DNA of 64,000 nucleotides from Arthrobacter sp. JZ12 (GCF_035189165.1 NZ_CP045246.1:372001-436000); one strand, 5' to 3'. Numbered from the stretch's first letter, positions 16,169 to 25,786 are shown. Notes: generated by a model from the letters alone, not told the origin. Numbers and translations: made by a program.

Positions 16169-18085
16169 ATGAACGTAGAACGGGACGTGCGGGTAGCCAT
16201 CATCGGCGCCGGCCCGCGCGGAACGTCCGTCCTGGAACGGCTGGTCTCCAACTGGCGGTCGCTGCCGGCTTCGGAACGGCCACGGGTTCGGGTCGATCTC
16301 ATTGACCCCTATGAACCCGGCCCGGGGCATGTCTGGCGGACCGATCAGTCCCGTTCCTTCCTCATGAATACGCCGGCGCTGTTCCCCACCGTTGTACCGG
16401 TGGGCGAGGCTTCCGGCGCCCGTGCGCCTTCGATCGTGCCCGTCTCCTTCGAGGACTGGCGCCTCCGAATGCGGAAAGGGCCCGATGCCCGGCTCAGTGG
16501 GCAGGACGCGCGGGAACTCGCGGGTCTGAGCAGGACTGACTTTCCCAGCAGGGCGCTGTACGGCCGTTACCTCCAGTGGATCTTCGGCGTCATCATGGAG
16601 CAACTGGACGACGGTTTCGACGTCGTCGTGCACGCCGCCGAAGCCCAGCACATCGAGGCGCGGTTTCCCGGCTACCGGATTGAGCTCAGCGAGGGGACGC
16701 CGGTGGCCAGTGACGCCGTCGTGCTCGCACTGGGCCATCTTCCCGCCCAGCTCAACCGCGAGCAGGAACTCCTGCGCGACGGCGCCGCGCGCCTCGGGCT
16801 TCAGTACTGGCCGCCGAATGTGCCGGCCGACGTCGACTGGAACAGCCTCCCTGCGCGGAAACCAGTTCTGGTGCGCGGGCTGGGACTGAACTTCTTCGAC
16901 GTCGTCACCCACCTCACCGAAGGCAGAGGCGGCAAATTCCTGCCGAGCGGTGAACATGCCGGCCGTGCTTTGACCTACCGGCCCTCGGGGCAGGAGCCGC
17001 GCATAATCGCCGCCTCACGTCGTGGCACCCCCTACCGGGCGAAGGCGAAGCTCGACACTTACGTTCCGCGCGGCATCCGCCTGCGTTACTGCACTCCCGA
17101 GCGCGCGGGGAGTTTTGCAGCCCGCGGCATCCTGCCGGGGTTCGATCACGACCTGTGGCCCCTGCTGCACCGCGACGCAGTCTGGGCCTACTACAGCACC
17201 CTGGCGCGAACCGACGGCCTTCCGAAGTCCTTCCTCGAGGCACTTCAGCTCGCCCTTGACGCCGAGAACCCGGTCTGGCAGGCCGAGCTTGAGAAACTGC
17301 TCGATCGCACCGTGCCGGCGGACCAGCGCCTTGACCTGGAGGCACTGGCCCGTCCGTTCGGGCGTCACCGGTTTGCCTCTCCGGAGGAGTACAACCAGGC
17401 GGTTCAGGCCTACCTGGAGGACGACGCCGCCGGTTCCGACCGCGGGGAGGATGATCCCCTCAAGATGGCGATCGGAGCTATGAACGCCGGACGGTCCGTG
17501 TTGAAGCAGATCGTGGCTGATGGAGGTCTGACCCAGGAGTCGTGGGCCTCCGAACTTCGTGGGTGGTTTGAGCCGCTGGTCGAGGGGCTTGCCAGCGGTC
17601 CGCCCGCTCTGCGCATCGAACAGCTGGCTGCCTTGGCGCGGGCCGGTGTCGTGCAGTTCGCCGGCCCGGCGCCCCGCTTCGAGCTGGATTTCGAGCAGGG
17701 CCGCTTCACGCTCTCCTCGCCTTGGGTGACAGGCGGAAAGTACGACGCCGGCGTGCTCGTGGAGGCGATGATGCCGGCGAACCGTGTGGCTGAGAACCGC
17801 TCGGTCCTGCTGCGGAGACTCATCGAGGACGGGCTGGTCCGGGCGAAAACCACCATGTCGAAGGATGGCGTCCCCGAGGTGTCTGCCGGGCTGGATGTGA
17901 CCCGCCCACCGTATCGGGCGATCGGCACCAACGGCCTGGTGCAGGATGACATCTACGTCCTGGGGCTGCAGTTGACGTCGGTGCAGTGGGGCACGGCGAT
18001 TGCCGCGGAGGCAGGCGCCTCGCTGGACGCGGGGGGTCGGACCCTTCGTGACGCCGACGATATCGCGCTCGCGATCCTCGCCTGA
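16169..18085 (+). CDS. FAD/NAD(P)-binding domain protein
   Basis: Large 638-residue protein with an N-terminal dinucleotide-binding fold, VAIIGAGPRGTSVLERL (about residues 9-25), typical of the FAD-NAD(P)-binding family (PF13454). Other visible family-like features are YEPGPGHVW and the second fold-like segment VLVRGLGLNFFDVV. No partner enzyme, signal peptide or membrane helix is evident. Homologues are uncharacterised, so no reaction is proposed. Its stop codon is immediately followed by a pentanucleotide tandem repeat and then a strong terminator. Confidence 0.8.
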   Translation: MNVERDVRVAIIGAGPRGTSVLERLVSNWRSLPASERPRVRVDLIDPYEPGPGHVWRTDQSRSFLMNTPALFPTVVPVGEASGARAPSIVPVSFEDWRLRMRKGPDARLSGQDARELAGLSRTDFPSRALYGRYLQWIFGVIMEQLDDGFDVVVHAAEAQHIEARFPGYRIELSEGTPVASDAVVLALGHLPAQLNREQELLRDGAARLGLQYWPPNVPADVDWNSLPARKPVLVRGLGLNFFDVVTHLTEGRGGKFLPSGEHAGRALTYRPSGQEPRIIAASRRGTPYRAKAKLDTYVPRGIRLRYCTPERAGSFAARGILPGFDHDLWPLLHRDAVWAYYSTLARTDGLPKSFLEALQLALDAENPVWQAELEKLLDRTVPADQRLDLEALARPFGRHRFASPEEYNQAVQAYLEDDAAGSDRGEDDPLKMAIGAMNAGRSVLKQIVADGGLTQESWASELRGWFEPLVEGLASGPPALRIEQLAALARAGVVQFAGPAPRFELDFEQGRFTLSSPWVTGGKYDAGVLVEAMMPANRVAENRSVLLRRLIEDGLVRAKTTMSKDGVPEVSAGLDVTRPPYRAIGTNGLVQDDIYVLGLQLTSVQWGTAIAAEAGASLDAGGRTLRDADDIALAILA

Positions 18086-18115
18086 GACGAGACGAGACGA
18101 GACGAGACGAGACGA
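18086..18115 (+). repeat. six tandem copies of GACGA
   Basis: Six perfect 5-bp units start at the base after the TGA stop codon, with a partial unit (GA) inside the stop itself. Copy-number change would alter the 3' untranslated spacing but not the protein. Confidence 0.95.
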
Positions 18116-18134
18116 CGCAAGCGACCCCCAACGG

Positions 18135-18180
18135 GAGAAGCGCTCCTCCGCCGGATGGTGAAGGAGCGCTTCTCTGTGTG
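18135..18180 (+). terminator. intrinsic terminator of the FAD/NAD(P)-binding protein gene
   Basis: 13-bp perfect stem (18135-18147 with 18162-18174, 14-nt loop) followed by TGTGTG and then TTTCT. Confidence 0.8.
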
Positions 18181-18213
18181 TTTCTACTGGGCGGTAGCCC
18201 TGGTTAGCACTGG

Positions 18214-20874
18214 TTAGCCCTGGCCTGCCTCGGCGAGGCACTTGCGGTACTCGGACATCTGCTGCCCGTAGCTGTTCGGATGATCCTGTCCGGGGCCGCG
18301 CTTCGGCTTGGTGGGCGCAACGCAGTCGGCACCCTCAGCTGCCGGGGTGAGGTTCAGGCCGACGATGACCGGGTCATGGTCGCTGGCACGGAACTGGTCG
18401 GGTGAGTACAGGTTGGTTGCGTTGTAGTTGTAACGGCTGTACTCAAGCGCCACGGACTCCACGGCGTTGATGTTCCAGATGTCGACGCCGGAGACGGTGG
18501 CGTCGGCGGCCGGGGAAGCGAGGATGTGATCGAGTGACCCGACCAGGCCGGAGAAGACGTAGGAGTAACCGTCGGTCTTGGTGCCCTGGTTGATGTAGCC
18601 GGCTTCGTAGAAGACCTGCATGGGATCTTCAGCCGAGTACGAGTTGAAGTCGCCGGCGAGGAAGACCTTATCGGTGCCTTCTTCGACCTTCAGCCGGTCT
18701 GCAAATGCGACCAACGCGGTGGCCTGCTCCACACGATCGGGGTTGGAAGCACCCTGGCCGTCGCCCTGATCTGCATTTTCACCCGATCCTGAGCCTTTGG
18801 ACTTGAAGTGGTTGGCGATCACGAGGAATTTGGTGGTGTCGTCTCCGCCGAGAACGTTGAAGGTCTGGGCGAGCGGCTTCCGGGCATTGGAGAAAGCGAT
18901 GTTGTCATCGAGGATGACAGACTCGCCTACCGTTTCCACGACGGCCCTCTTGTAGATGAAGGCGGTGCGGATGACGTCCTCGTTCTCGAGTGCCGGAAGC
19001 ACGGCAGGGGAGCGGACGTAGTCCCAGACGCCGGGGGCAGTCTCGTTCAGGGCCGCGGTCAGCGTTGCAAGGGCCTCGTCGCGATCCTTGCCGAACTTGG
19101 CCGAGTTCTCGATTTCCTCCAGCGACACAACGTCCGCGTCCAGTCCGTTGATCGCCTCGACGATCTTGGCTTCCTGGCGTTCCAGGTTCTCGGCGTTGGC
19201 AGCACCACGTGCATCACAGCCGCTACGCACGGTGATCGGGTTGCCGTCGCGGTCGGTGTAGTAGGTGCAACCGGTGAGCTGGTCGCCGGTGGTGATGAAG
19301 TAGTTGAGCACGTTGAAGGACGCGATCTTGACGTTGCCGCCCACTTCCTCCGGTGACTCCGGACGGTTGCCCTCGAAGGCAACCGGCTGCACTTCACCGG
19401 CGTTGGCGGCGGTGAGCGCCGTCAGCGGCTGGAACTTCCAGGAGCTGTTGCGGAAGTCGAGGATCACCGGGTCAAGGAACGTGGCCGAGGAGGTCACGCG
19501 TACCGGCTGCTCCGGGGTGATGTAGGGCAGTGGCTGGTCCTTGTTGGCGTCAGTCATGAAGTTGGTGGTGGCGCCGTCGTCGAGCTTGACAGCGCGGGCC
19601 GCGTTCTCGGCAGCCACGGCAGCGTTCTTGGGGGTTCCGGGAGGCGCGATCTCCGTGGGTTGGACCAGCGGCTTGTCGCCAACAGCCAGCGCGATCTCGC
19701 CGTACTGGTTGAGCTGGTAGTTGTCGGTGACAGTGAACTCACCGGTGGGATGCAGCAGCATGCCCTCCAGTGCTTCGCGGCCGGCGTTGTCCGCCGGGTA
19801 AGCGGTGGTCGCAGCCTTGACGGCCTCTGCCGGCTCGGACAGCTTGGTCATGCCGCCGGCTTCCACGGTGATCTGGGAAAGCCCGTAGTACTCTCCGGCG
19901 GTTCCGGTTACCTCGACGAAATCGCCTACTGCGACCTCGGCAACAGTAGCTCGGGAGTAGATGAAGATTCCGTCCGATGCCACGTGGTCGGCTGCGAGGT
20001 CGCCGCCGGTTCCCGGAGTCTGGATGTAGTAGCCGTTAAAGCCGCCGGTGGGGTAGGCAGCGGTGACTACGCCGCGGGTGGTGACGGTCTGTCCGTTGTA
20101 GGGGGTGGCCTCGCCGGTTCCCTGGATCTGGTCGATCGGAAGGACGGTACCCGGAGCGGGGGCTTCGGGTACCGGCTCCGGCTCGGGCTCCGGGTCGCCG
20201 GCACCCTGCTCGCCCGCGGAGTTGGTGGGCGTTACTGTTGCGGGCAGTGAGAAGTCATTCCGGTTGTTGTCCGTGTCCGCGCCGTCGGCGCGGTTCATGG
20301 ACCGCTGGTTGGCCGTTCCTCCAGGGCCTTCCTCGGTGATGGTCTCAAAGGTGTTGGACGAGCCGTACCCGAGGAGATCGACAACTCCCGGAGCGCCAAT
20401 TACTGAGCCGGTCGCGAGCGGGTCAAGCGCCGTTGCCTGATTGGACAGGACGATGGTTCCCGCGGAGCCGCTGAAGTTCAGCCCGCTGCGCACGTCCGGT
20501 GTGGGCAGCGCGGCGCCAACGGCGCCGGCGCCACCGTTGCCGGAACCCTCGATGAGGAAGTAGCCGTCGGCCGGAATAGTGCCGCTGAGCGTGGCAATAC
20601 CGGTGGGCTTGGTTGTTGTACCCGCGGCCCGGTACTGCACGGACCAGCCGTCCAAACTGATCGGTGCATCCGTGGTGTTGTGCAGTTCCACGAACTTGCG
20701 GTTGAAGGGAGCGCTGGCACTGCCCCCGTTGACATAGGCCTCATTGATTATGACGCCGGTACCCGCCGCTGTTTCGACTGTTTCCTCTGCGCCGGCGGGC
20801 AGCGACGCGATCGGCGAGGCAAGCAGCCCCACCGACAGCGCTGAGCACAGCGCACCCCTCCACGAATTCCTCAT
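18214..20874 (-). CDS. secreted ExeM/NucH-family endonuclease
   Basis: 886-residue extracellular nuclease, probably degrading DNA outside the cell for phosphate or nucleotides. A signal peptide is clear (MRNSWRGALCSALSVGLLAS, cleavage near PAGA). Next come a lamin-tail-like domain (about 38-160, VIINEAYVNGG), a Glu/Pro linker (EPEPEPVPEAPAP), an OB-like segment (about 245-350), and an endonuclease/exonuclease/phosphatase domain starting at IASFNVLNYF. Catalytic features include VSLEEIEN, the metal/base region LAGDFNSY and the terminal SDHDPV. AGGA precedes the ATG. No C-terminal sorting signal is seen; the tail is basic with two Cys. Confidence 0.92.
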   Translation of the reverse strand: MRNSWRGALCSALSVGLLASPIASLPAGAEETVETAAGTGVIINEAYVNGGSASAPFNRKFVELHNTTDAPISLDGWSVQYRAAGTTTKPTGIATLSGTIPADGYFLIEGSGNGGAGAVGAALPTPDVRSGLNFSGSAGTIVLSNQATALDPLATGSVIGAPGVVDLLGYGSSNTFETITEEGPGGTANQRSMNRADGADTDNNRNDFSLPATVTPTNSAGEQGAGDPEPEPEPVPEAPAPGTVLPIDQIQGTGEATPYNGQTVTTRGVVTAAYPTGGFNGYYIQTPGTGGDLAADHVASDGIFIYSRATVAEVAVGDFVEVTGTAGEYYGLSQITVEAGGMTKLSEPAEAVKAATTAYPADNAGREALEGMLLHPTGEFTVTDNYQLNQYGEIALAVGDKPLVQPTEIAPPGTPKNAAVAAENAARAVKLDDGATTNFMTDANKDQPLPYITPEQPVRVTSSATFLDPVILDFRNSSWKFQPLTALTAANAGEVQPVAFEGNRPESPEEVGGNVKIASFNVLNYFITTGDQLTGCTYYTDRDGNPITVRSGCDARGAANAENLERQEAKIVEAINGLDADVVSLEEIENSAKFGKDRDEALATLTAALNETAPGVWDYVRSPAVLPALENEDVIRTAFIYKRAVVETVGESVILDDNIAFSNARKPLAQTFNVLGGDDTTKFLVIANHFKSKGSGSGENADQGDGQGASNPDRVEQATALVAFADRLKVEEGTDKVFLAGDFNSYSAEDPMQVFYEAGYINQGTKTDGYSYVFSGLVGSLDHILASPAADATVSGVDIWNINAVESVALEYSRYNYNATNLYSPDQFRASDHDPVIVGLNLTPAAEGADCVAPTKPKRGPGQDHPNSYGQQMSEYRKCLAEAGQG

Positions 20875-21066
20875 TCGTCCTGTATCTCCTTGGCTTTGGC
20901 CGGATTGCGGCCGCGAGTGATGTTAGCTCTGGCATCGAGCTTCGGCGGAACAGGTCACGGGAGTGACGCTAGCTACTGCCGGTGACAAATTGGTCGGAGA
21001 CAGCCAAACAGGTCCGGATGAACAGGCGGTGACGTCGTGGAAAACGGAGGAATGGAGGCTGTCGGG

Positions 21067-21576
21067 TTAGCGTTCTGAGCCGCGCAGGGTTCCGGTGGAC
21101 AGCTCCCCTCCCGCAAGTCCTGCAAGGCAGGCGACGGAGCGGCCGCCGTCGTTGTTCCAGTTCTTCTCGACGGGGTAGAAGTACTGCAGGTCCAGTTCGG
21201 ACTGGTCGTAATCCACCCCTACGAAGGCAGTGAATTCCTCGCGGCAGAACTCCTGTGCCTGGGCGTCTGCTTCGCCCGTCCCCGGATACTCTCCGGCAGG
21301 AAGTTCCGTGGTGGCGAAGACTTCGAAACCATGTGCCTCCGCGCAGGGGAGAACCTCGACGGCGGGGTCGGCAGCCGTGCCGGAATCGGTGATGCAGGTA
21401 CCCGTCTCCAGGTCGCCGGCCGACAACCCTTCCGTTGCGCTTCCGGCCGAAGCGCTTTCGGAGGCTGAGGCAGGGCGGGGTGTGTCGTCGTCGTTCCCCG
21501 TACTGCAGCCGCTCACCATGGCGGCCAGGGCCACCGCTGCAGCAGACAGGAACAGCCTTGTTCTTGTTGAGGGCAT
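21067..21576 (-). CDS. lipoprotein with septum-formation-type domain
   Basis: 169-residue exported lipoprotein: a basic start, a hydrophobic core, then lipobox VSGC (Cys at about 24), followed by a Ser/Ala/Glu-rich linker. The C-terminal ~110 residues (GTCITDSG, VLPCAEAHGFEVFA, FCREEFTAFVG, CLAG) have the regularly spaced cysteines and the CxxxHxxEV motif of the actinobacterial septum formation family (PF13845). Function in division is inferred from family naming only. A TAGGCT hexamer 6 nt upstream supports this start. Confidence 0.8.
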   Translation of the reverse strand: MPSTRTRLFLSAAAVALAAMVSGCSTGNDDDTPRPASASESASAGSATEGLSAGDLETGTCITDSGTAADPAVEVLPCAEAHGFEVFATTELPAGEYPGTGEADAQAQEFCREEFTAFVGVDYDQSELDLQYFYPVEKNWNNDGGRSVACLAGLAGGELSTGTLRGSER

Positions 21577-21582
21577 TTTCGG

Positions 21583-21588
21583 AGCCTA
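21583..21588 (-). promoter_or_regulatory. -10 element of the septum-type lipoprotein gene (leaderless)
   Basis: TAGGCT on the minus strand followed by 6 nt (CCGAAA) and ATG. Confidence 0.5.
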
Positions 21589-21619
21589 TCGGATGCGCTC
21601 TCCCTCCGGTGCCGACTTA

Positions 21620-21657
21620 ACGACAAGGCACCCCGCCCTGACGGAACGGGGTGCCTT
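21620..21657 (-). terminator. terminator of tRNA-Ser(UGA)
   Basis: 11-bp stem (AAGGCACCCCG / CGGGGTGCCTT, arms 21625-21635 and 21647-21657) just beyond the tRNA 3' end. The T-tract is weak (GTCGTTAAG). Confidence 0.7.
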
Positions 21658-21676
21658 CGTGAGCTCTGCTCAGGTG

Positions 21677-21764
21677 CGGAAGGTAAGGGATTCGAACCCT
21701 TGAGACGGGGTTACCGTCCACTGGTTTTCAAGACCAGCTCCTTCGGCCGCTCGGACAACCTTCC
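21677..21764 (-). tRNA. tRNA-Ser(UGA)
   Basis: 88-nt class II tRNA with a long variable arm. Acceptor strands GGAAGGT / ACCTTCC pair, and the anticodon loop CTTGAAA gives UGA. CCA is not encoded. Confidence 0.96.
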
Positions 21765-21851
21765 TCAAGGGAATAGTGTTTCATGCGGAGCAGGCTGCAC
21801 AAAACTCCCTGTGGAACCCTCCAATCCCGATTCATCCGCGGAAAGGACGCC

Positions 21852-22829
21852 ATGAAAGCCGTAGTGCTGAAAGAGCCCGGCGGACCGGACGTGCTTCAGG
21901 TCGCCGATGTCGAACCGCCCCGTCCCGGCGAGGGGGAGGTCCTGATCGACGTGGTCGCTGCCGGGCTCAACCGGGCCGACGTGCAACAGCGACGTGGTGT
22001 GTACCCGCCGCCTCCCGGAGCCCCCGAATATCCGGGACTTGAAGTGTCCGGCCGTGTCGCCGACGCAGGCGAATCGGCATTCAAGGTGGGAGACGCCGTC
22101 GACGCACTGCTTGCGGGTGGCGGCTACGCCGAGCAGGTGGCTGTCCCGGCGGGGCAGGTGCTGCCCGCTCCCGACGGCGTGGACCTCCTTGCGGCAGCGG
22201 CGTTACCGGAGGTGGCGGCCACCGTTTATTCGAACCTGGCCATGACCGCCGGTCTCCGCAGCGGGGAGACCGTGCTGATCCACGGCGCTTCCGGTGGCAT
22301 CGGGACAATGGCAATACAGTTCGCGCGCGCCCTCGGCGCGCGGACGGTTGTCACAGCGGGATCGGACGCGAAACTCGACTACGCGCGTTCCCTCGGAGCC
22401 GAGGCGGGCATCAATTACCGGGAGCAGGACTTCGTCCGCGAGGTCCGTGAAGCGACCGGGGGGCGCGGCGCGGACGTGATTCTCGACGTCGTCGGCGCCA
22501 AGTACCTTGGACAGAACGTTGATGCGTTGGCCGTCGGTGGCCGCCTTGTGGTCATCGGGCTGCAGGGCGGGGCGAAAGCGGAACTGGATCTCGGCAAGCT
22601 CCTTACCAAGCGCGCCTCCGTCACAGGAACCACCCTGCGCTCGCGGCCTGTGGAAGAGAAGTCGGCCATCATGGCCGCAGTACGGGAACACGTCTGGCCG
22701 CTCGTCGCGGACGGTTCGCTTTCGATGCCGGTGGACCGGGTTTTCCCGCTGGATGAGGTGGCGCAGGCGCACGAGTACTTCGATTCCGGGCAGCACAAAG
22801 GGAAGGTGCTTCTGCGAATGGGAAGCTGA
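21852..22829 (+). CDS. NAD(P)H:quinone oxidoreductase (zinc-free MDR family)
   Basis: 325-residue medium-chain reductase of the quinone oxidoreductase/PIG3 type. The N-terminal catalytic domain begins MKAVVLKEPGGPDVL. The NADPH-binding fold is LIHGASGGIGTMAIQFA, with a further family segment GRGADVILDVVG. Zinc-ligand residues of alcohol dehydrogenases are missing. The ATG is preceded by GAAAGG; an earlier in-frame ATG overlaps the region next to tRNA-Ser and is less likely. It probably reduces quinones or enones for detoxification. Confidence 0.92.
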   Translation: MKAVVLKEPGGPDVLQVADVEPPRPGEGEVLIDVVAAGLNRADVQQRRGVYPPPPGAPEYPGLEVSGRVADAGESAFKVGDAVDALLAGGGYAEQVAVPAGQVLPAPDGVDLLAAAALPEVAATVYSNLAMTAGLRSGETVLIHGASGGIGTMAIQFARALGARTVVTAGSDAKLDYARSLGAEAGINYREQDFVREVREATGGRGADVILDVVGAKYLGQNVDALAVGGRLVVIGLQGGAKAELDLGKLLTKRASVTGTTLRSRPVEEKSAIMAAVREHVWPLVADGSLSMPVDRVFPLDEVAQAHEYFDSGQHKGKVLLRMGS

Positions 22830-22921
22830 GGCCGCTTCCTTTGTAACGGGACAATAAGGCTGCTTTGTATATCCCTGCAGGTGTGTCAAGCTGAATTCCA
22901 CTGCAAGTGCAAGGAGGAATC

Positions 22922-23161
22922 ATGGCAAAGCACAGGGCTGAAGGCGAACCTGACGCAAAGTCCCAGCAAGGAGACGACAAGTCCGGGCTGGAGCGCGCGG
23001 CTGAAAGCTGGGCTGAGAACGTCGCTGACCAGGTGAACGACGGCGTCCGCAGCAGCGACCGGGACACTGCCGATGAGGGTGCGGACCCGCGAACCGAGTC
23101 GCACTCCAGTGTCAGCGAAGGGTCCAATTCCCGCGACGGCCGGGACGATCCGACCCACTGA
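22922..23161 (+). CDS. small hydrophilic protein of unknown function
   Basis: 79-residue protein rich in Asp, Glu, Ser, Arg and Lys with almost no hydrophobic core, so probably disordered. A short amphipathic stretch, LERAAESWAENVADQVNDGV, sits at about residues 22-41. Translation is supported by a very strong ribosome-binding site (AAGGAGG, 7 nt before ATG). I do not recognise the family. It stands alone between the quinone reductase and cstA. Its composition resembles small stress-related proteins, but no function can be claimed. Confidence 0.65.
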   Translation: MAKHRAEGEPDAKSQQGDDKSGLERAAESWAENVADQVNDGVRSSDRDTADEGADPRTESHSSVSEGSNSRDGRDDPTH

Positions 23162-23312
23162 CGCGGCGGCACCGTACCCCGCACGGCGCCACTCATCTCA
23201 GGGGAGGAGCCGCTGGGCGCTTCCCGACTTCGAGGGCCGCGATTTCGTGTGACCTGGCACTCATTTGATTGCTACCTTCGATGAGTTAATCCACTCAATT
23301 CCAAGGAGCATC

Positions 23313-25610
23313 ATGAGTGAGAAATACGAGGGGCGGGGGCGTGCGGACGCCGGTCGTGCCCGAGGTGATGGGGACGCCGACGTCCTCGTCCAGGATCCAA
23401 ACCTGCCGCCCACCGCGGTTGACCCCGAGCAGGAAAGCCGCGGCTGGACGCCGTTGAAGATTGCCGTCTGGGTAGGCATTGCGCTGCTCGGAGGCGTCAG
23501 CTGGACAATGCTCGCCATTGTGCGCGGCGAGACCGTGAACGCGATGTGGTTCGTCTTCGCAGCTGTCTGCACGTACTTCATCGCCTACCGCTTCTACTCC
23601 AAGTACATCGAGCGCAAGCTCCTTCAGCCGAATGACCGGCGGGCAACCCCTGCCGAGTACAAGGCCGACGGCAAGGACTACGCGGCAACCGACCGCAGGG
23701 TCCTCTACGGCCACCATTTTGCTGCCATCGCCGGCGCCGGGCCTCTGGTCGGGCCCGTCCTCGCCGCGCAGATGGGCTACCTGCCCGGAACCATCTGGAT
23801 CATCATCGGCGTCATCCTGGCCGGGGCCGTGCAGGATTACCTCGTCATGTTCTTCTCCATGCGCCGTGGCGGCCGCTCCCTCGGCCAGATGGCGCGCGAG
23901 GAACTGGGTGTCATCGGTGGAACCGCAGCGCTCATCGCCACCCTGACGATCATGATCATCATCGTGGCCATCCTCGCTCTCGTGGTGGTCAACGCCCTCG
24001 GAGAAAGCCCATGGGGCGTCTTCTCCGTCTCGATGACCATTCCCATCGCGCTCTTCATGGGCGTGTACCTGCGCTTTCTCCGCCCCGGCAAGGTCACCGA
24101 GGTGTCCCTGATCGGGTTCGCACTCCTCATGCTCGCCATCATTGCCGGCGGCTGGATCGCGGAGACCGAGTGGGGCGTCGCACTCTTCACCCTCGATCGC
24201 GTGACCATCGCCTGGGGCATCATCGTCTACGGCTTCATCGCCGCGGTTCTGCCCGTGTGGCTGCTCCTTGCCCCTCGTGACTACCTCTCGACCTTCATGA
24301 AGATCGGCACCATCGTCATGCTGGCGGTCGCGATCATCATCGTCCGCCCTGAGATCAACGTGCCCGCCTTCAGCGAGTTCGCTGGACGTGCCGACGGTCC
24401 GGTGGTTCCGGGAACACTCTTCCCGTTCCTGTTCGTCACCATCGCCTGCGGTGCGCTCTCCGGTTTCCACGCCCTGATCTCCTCGGGAACTACCCCGAAG
24501 ATGATCGAGAAGGAACGCCAGACCCGTTTCATCGGTTACGGCGGAATGCTGATGGAGTCATTCGTGGCCATCATGGCGCTGGTCGCCGCCCTTTCGATTG
24601 ACCGGGGCATCTACTTCGCGATGAACTCATCGGCGGCTGCCACCGGCGGGTCCATCGAGGGCGCAGTCGCGTTCGTCAACGGTCTTGGACTCACGGGCGT
24701 GAACCTCACACCCGAGGCCCTCAGCACCCTCGCCGAGAACGTCGGCGAGGAGTCCATCGTCTCCCGTACCGGCGGTGCCCCGACCCTCGCCGTCGGCATC
24801 GCACAAATCATGCAGGGACTCGTCGGCGGCGCAGGCATGATGGCGTTCTGGTACCACTTCGCGATCATGTTCGAAGCCCTGTTCATCCTGACCGCGGTCG
24901 ACGCCGGAACGCGCGTTGCGCGCTTCATGCTGCAGGACAGCATCGGCAATTTCGTCCCCCGCTTCAAGGACACTTCATGGCGGGTGGGCGCCTGGCTCTG
25001 TACAGCCATCATGGTGGCGGGCTGGGGAGCGATCCTGATCATGGGCGTCACTGATCCGCTCGGCGGCATCAATACCCTGTTCCCGCTGTTCGGCATCGCG
25101 AACCAGCTGCTTGCCGCAATCGCGCTGGCCGTCTGCATGGCGATCTGTGCGAAGAAGGGTGCGTTCAAGTATCTGTGGATCCCGGCACTGCCCTTGGCGT
25201 TCGCCGCAGTGGTGACCATCACGGCGTCGTTCCTCAAGATCTTTTCGCCGGTACCGGCGGTGGGTTACTGGGCCAACCACTTCGCGTTCCGGAACGCGCT
25301 CGCGGCCGGGGAGCAGAGCTTCGGCAACGCCCCAACGGTCCAGGCAATGGAAGCGGTGATCCGAAATACGTTCATCCAGGGAACGTTGTCCATCGTGTTC
25401 GTGGTGCTGTCCATCATCGTGATTACCACGGCGATTCTGGCCACCATCAAGGCCTACCGGACGGGTGGAGGACGCAGCATGGAGGACCCGGCGGTGCCTT
25501 CGCGCACCTACGCGCCTTCCGGCCTCATTCCGACGCCGGCCGAAAAGGAGCTCGAAGCGCGGTGGGCTGAACTGCCGCACGACAAGAAGCCGGCACGGGC
25601 AGGTCACTGA
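23313..25610 (+). CDS. cstA: carbon starvation protein A, pyruvate/peptide transporter
   Basis: 765-residue polytopic membrane protein of the CstA/BtsT family, whose E. coli members import pyruvate or peptides. A soluble N-terminal extension (about 45 residues, charged) precedes many hydrophobic helices. Family-typical stretches are GHHFAAIAGAGPLVGPVLAAQMGYLP, split here as GHHFAAIAGAGPL and VGPVLAAQMGYLP, plus FHALISSGTTPKM. AAGGAG precedes the ATG. The stop codon overlaps the start of ybdD (ATGA), so the two are translationally coupled. Expression on carbon limitation is expected from the family, but no CRP site was found just upstream. Confidence 0.95.
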   Translation: MSEKYEGRGRADAGRARGDGDADVLVQDPNLPPTAVDPEQESRGWTPLKIAVWVGIALLGGVSWTMLAIVRGETVNAMWFVFAAVCTYFIAYRFYSKYIERKLLQPNDRRATPAEYKADGKDYAATDRRVLYGHHFAAIAGAGPLVGPVLAAQMGYLPGTIWIIIGVILAGAVQDYLVMFFSMRRGGRSLGQMAREELGVIGGTAALIATLTIMIIIVAILALVVVNALGESPWGVFSVSMTIPIALFMGVYLRFLRPGKVTEVSLIGFALLMLAIIAGGWIAETEWGVALFTLDRVTIAWGIIVYGFIAAVLPVWLLLAPRDYLSTFMKIGTIVMLAVAIIIVRPEINVPAFSEFAGRADGPVVPGTLFPFLFVTIACGALSGFHALISSGTTPKMIEKERQTRFIGYGGMLMESFVAIMALVAALSIDRGIYFAMNSSAAATGGSIEGAVAFVNGLGLTGVNLTPEALSTLAENVGEESIVSRTGGAPTLAVGIAQIMQGLVGGAGMMAFWYHFAIMFEALFILTAVDAGTRVARFMLQDSIGNFVPRFKDTSWRVGAWLCTAIMVAGWGAILIMGVTDPLGGINTLFPLFGIANQLLAAIALAVCMAICAKKGAFKYLWIPALPLAFAAVVTITASFLKIFSPVPAVGYWANHFAFRNALAAGEQSFGNAPTVQAMEAVIRNTFIQGTLSIVFVVLSIIVITTAILATIKAYRTGGGRSMEDPAVPSRTYAPSGLIPTPAEKELEARWAELPHDKKPARAGH

Positions 25611-25786
25611 TGAGCGTCAAGGAGCTGATCTGGCTCTTCAAGGGAGTGATGGGCGAGAACGCCTACCAGCAGTATCTTGACCATCACGCAACCACGCACA
25701 GTGGAGAGCCACCCATGACCGAGCGGCAGTTCTGGCGGGACAAGACGGACCGCCAGGACTCCAATCCCGAGGGCCGCTGCTGCTAG
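25610..25786 (+). CDS. ybdD: YbdD/YjiX family small protein
   Basis: 58-residue protein starting in the ATGA overlap with cstA. It begins MSVKELIWLFKGVMGENAYQ, contains the conserved block YLDHHATTH, PMTERQFWRDK, and ends EGRCC. This matches the YbdD/YjiX (DUF466) family, whose E. coli genes follow cstA and btsT. The E. coli partner is needed for full CstA-dependent pyruvate uptake, so the same role is likely here. The conserved Cys pair at the extreme C-terminus is intact. Confidence 0.92.
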   Translation: MSVKELIWLFKGVMGENAYQQYLDHHATTHSGEPPMTERQFWRDKTDRQDSNPEGRCC

